64,000 nucleotides of DNA from Diphasiastrum complanatum (taxonomy: Eukaryota > Streptophyta > Lycopodiopsida > Lycopodiales > Lycopodiaceae), in assembly GCA_029204225.1 (NCBI GenBank), contig CM055098.1:20683097-20747096 (forward strand), read 5' to 3'. Below, one piece after another: positions 63,377 to 64,000 of the stretch; positions within the stretch are counted from its first letter, which is position 1; every line of letters begins with the position of its first letter. The notes beneath the pieces are model-generated. The model saw nothing but the letters and a program-made list of their open reading frames with translations, searched no databases and was not told the origin of the DNA. Both the position numbers and the translations under genes were made by a program.

Positions 63377-64000
63377 TGAAAAGTAATGCCTATTTTACCC
63401 CTTTTGGCTAAGCATTAGTTAAGTTGTACATAACTCATGGGGCATGTTTTTAATTAAATGCATGAGACCCCCCCTTTTGTTAAGTTATGTAAATTAGTGC
63501 AAGTGGCCCACTTGGCCAAGTAGCTCACTCCTATGGTTGACACCTAGACTTTCCATGCATGTAAAGGAGGTGCTTGCCTCACAAGGGATTTGGAGGACCC
63601 ACGCCCTCCTCTCTCTCTCTAGCAATTCATTTCTTTTTGAGACTTTCGAGTTTGTGAGATGCTCATGTAATTCTCCTTGTGTGTGATATTTCCATAGCCA
63701 AGTTTTCTCAAGCTTTCATAGTTGATCTAGCATCTGAGTTAAGATACTCCATAGCTAGGTCTTGTAAATCTTCATGGTATCAGAGCAGGTTGTCTAGCCT
63801 GTGAGTCTGAGAGTGAGAGAAACTTCAGTGCTTAGATTCTTGAGAAGATTCTTATCTTCTACAAGCACCTCAATCTTGAAAGAGGGAGCATTTGATCTAC
63901 AGGTGTCAGATCACGTGGAGTCTTGCACTGTTGGAGAGCTATTGGCAAGGGGAGTGGGATGATCCAAAAACTTTCTAAATCTAGCTAAGTTTTGGAGAGT
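63377..64000 (+). mobile_element. Second LTR retrotransposon nested in the copia gag (5' LTR and leader; runs off the window)
   Basis: A 398-bp segment 63377-63774 begins TG and ends CA and is followed at once by TGGTATCAGAGC (63775-63786), the initiator tRNA-Met primer-binding site. This is the layout of a complete 5' LTR. It starts where the gag frame stops being readable. 63787-64000 is leader without gag yet. Confidence 0.75.

Overview
This is nuclear DNA of a land plant, read as a gene-poor, transposon-rich stretch of a large genome. The evidence is a chloroplast GUN4 gene, a plant-type GH18 chitinase, a TAXi/nepenthesin-like aspartic-protease homologue, GT-AG introns, plant-style Ty1/copia and Ty3/gypsy debris whose primer-binding sites match initiator tRNA-Met, and very long AG/CT and CA/TG microsatellites. 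A DUF7869-type transposase-like gene, which I associate more with seed-free plants and algae than with flowering plants, hints at a fern, lycophyte or similar lineage. That is inference only.

Layout. 1-8.7 kb holds microsatellites, a decayed SET-domain gene, two copia fragments and a LINE tail. 8.7-9.9 kb is an intact intronless aspartic-protease-like gene (minus). 11.8-18.2 kb is the most unusual region: two divergent, decayed, probably mobile genes flanking a 425-bp mirror-symmetric palindrome built from regularly spaced 17-bp palindromes. 19.2-22.8 kb is a long-inverted-repeat element with no gene inside. 23-27 kb holds gypsy and non-LTR reverse-transcriptase remains. 27.8-29.0 kb is an intact four-exon gene resembling MEE59. 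30.4-34.7 kb holds a tRNA-derived SINE and large direct duplications. 34.8-39.2 kb is a degraded gypsy element (minus), split by an unclassified 639-bp element. 39.3-43.7 kb holds hAT transposase remains and a gypsy integrase. 47.2-48.2 kb is a 5'-truncated ATP11 (F1-ATPase assembly factor) pseudogene, followed by a second copy of the unclassified element (48.6-49.6 kb). 49.9-51.2 kb is an intact two-exon chitinase (minus). 52.2-53.5 kb is a GC-rich element with inverted ends. 57.6-58.0 kb is an orphan exon of an SNM1-like DNA-repair gene. 60.3-61.1 kb is an intact GUN4 gene (minus). The right end holds minisatellites and two nested copia-type LTR elements.

The four apparently functional genes (aspartic-protease-like, MEE59-like, chitinase, GUN4) are unrelated and do not form a cluster; each sits alone among transposon debris. 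The protease-like protein and the chitinase are both predicted to be secreted, which suits apoplastic defence. GUN4 acts in chlorophyll synthesis in the plastid.

All family assignments were made by eye from motifs; no database search was run. Coordinates of decayed elements are approximate, except where target-site duplications or splice sites fix them.
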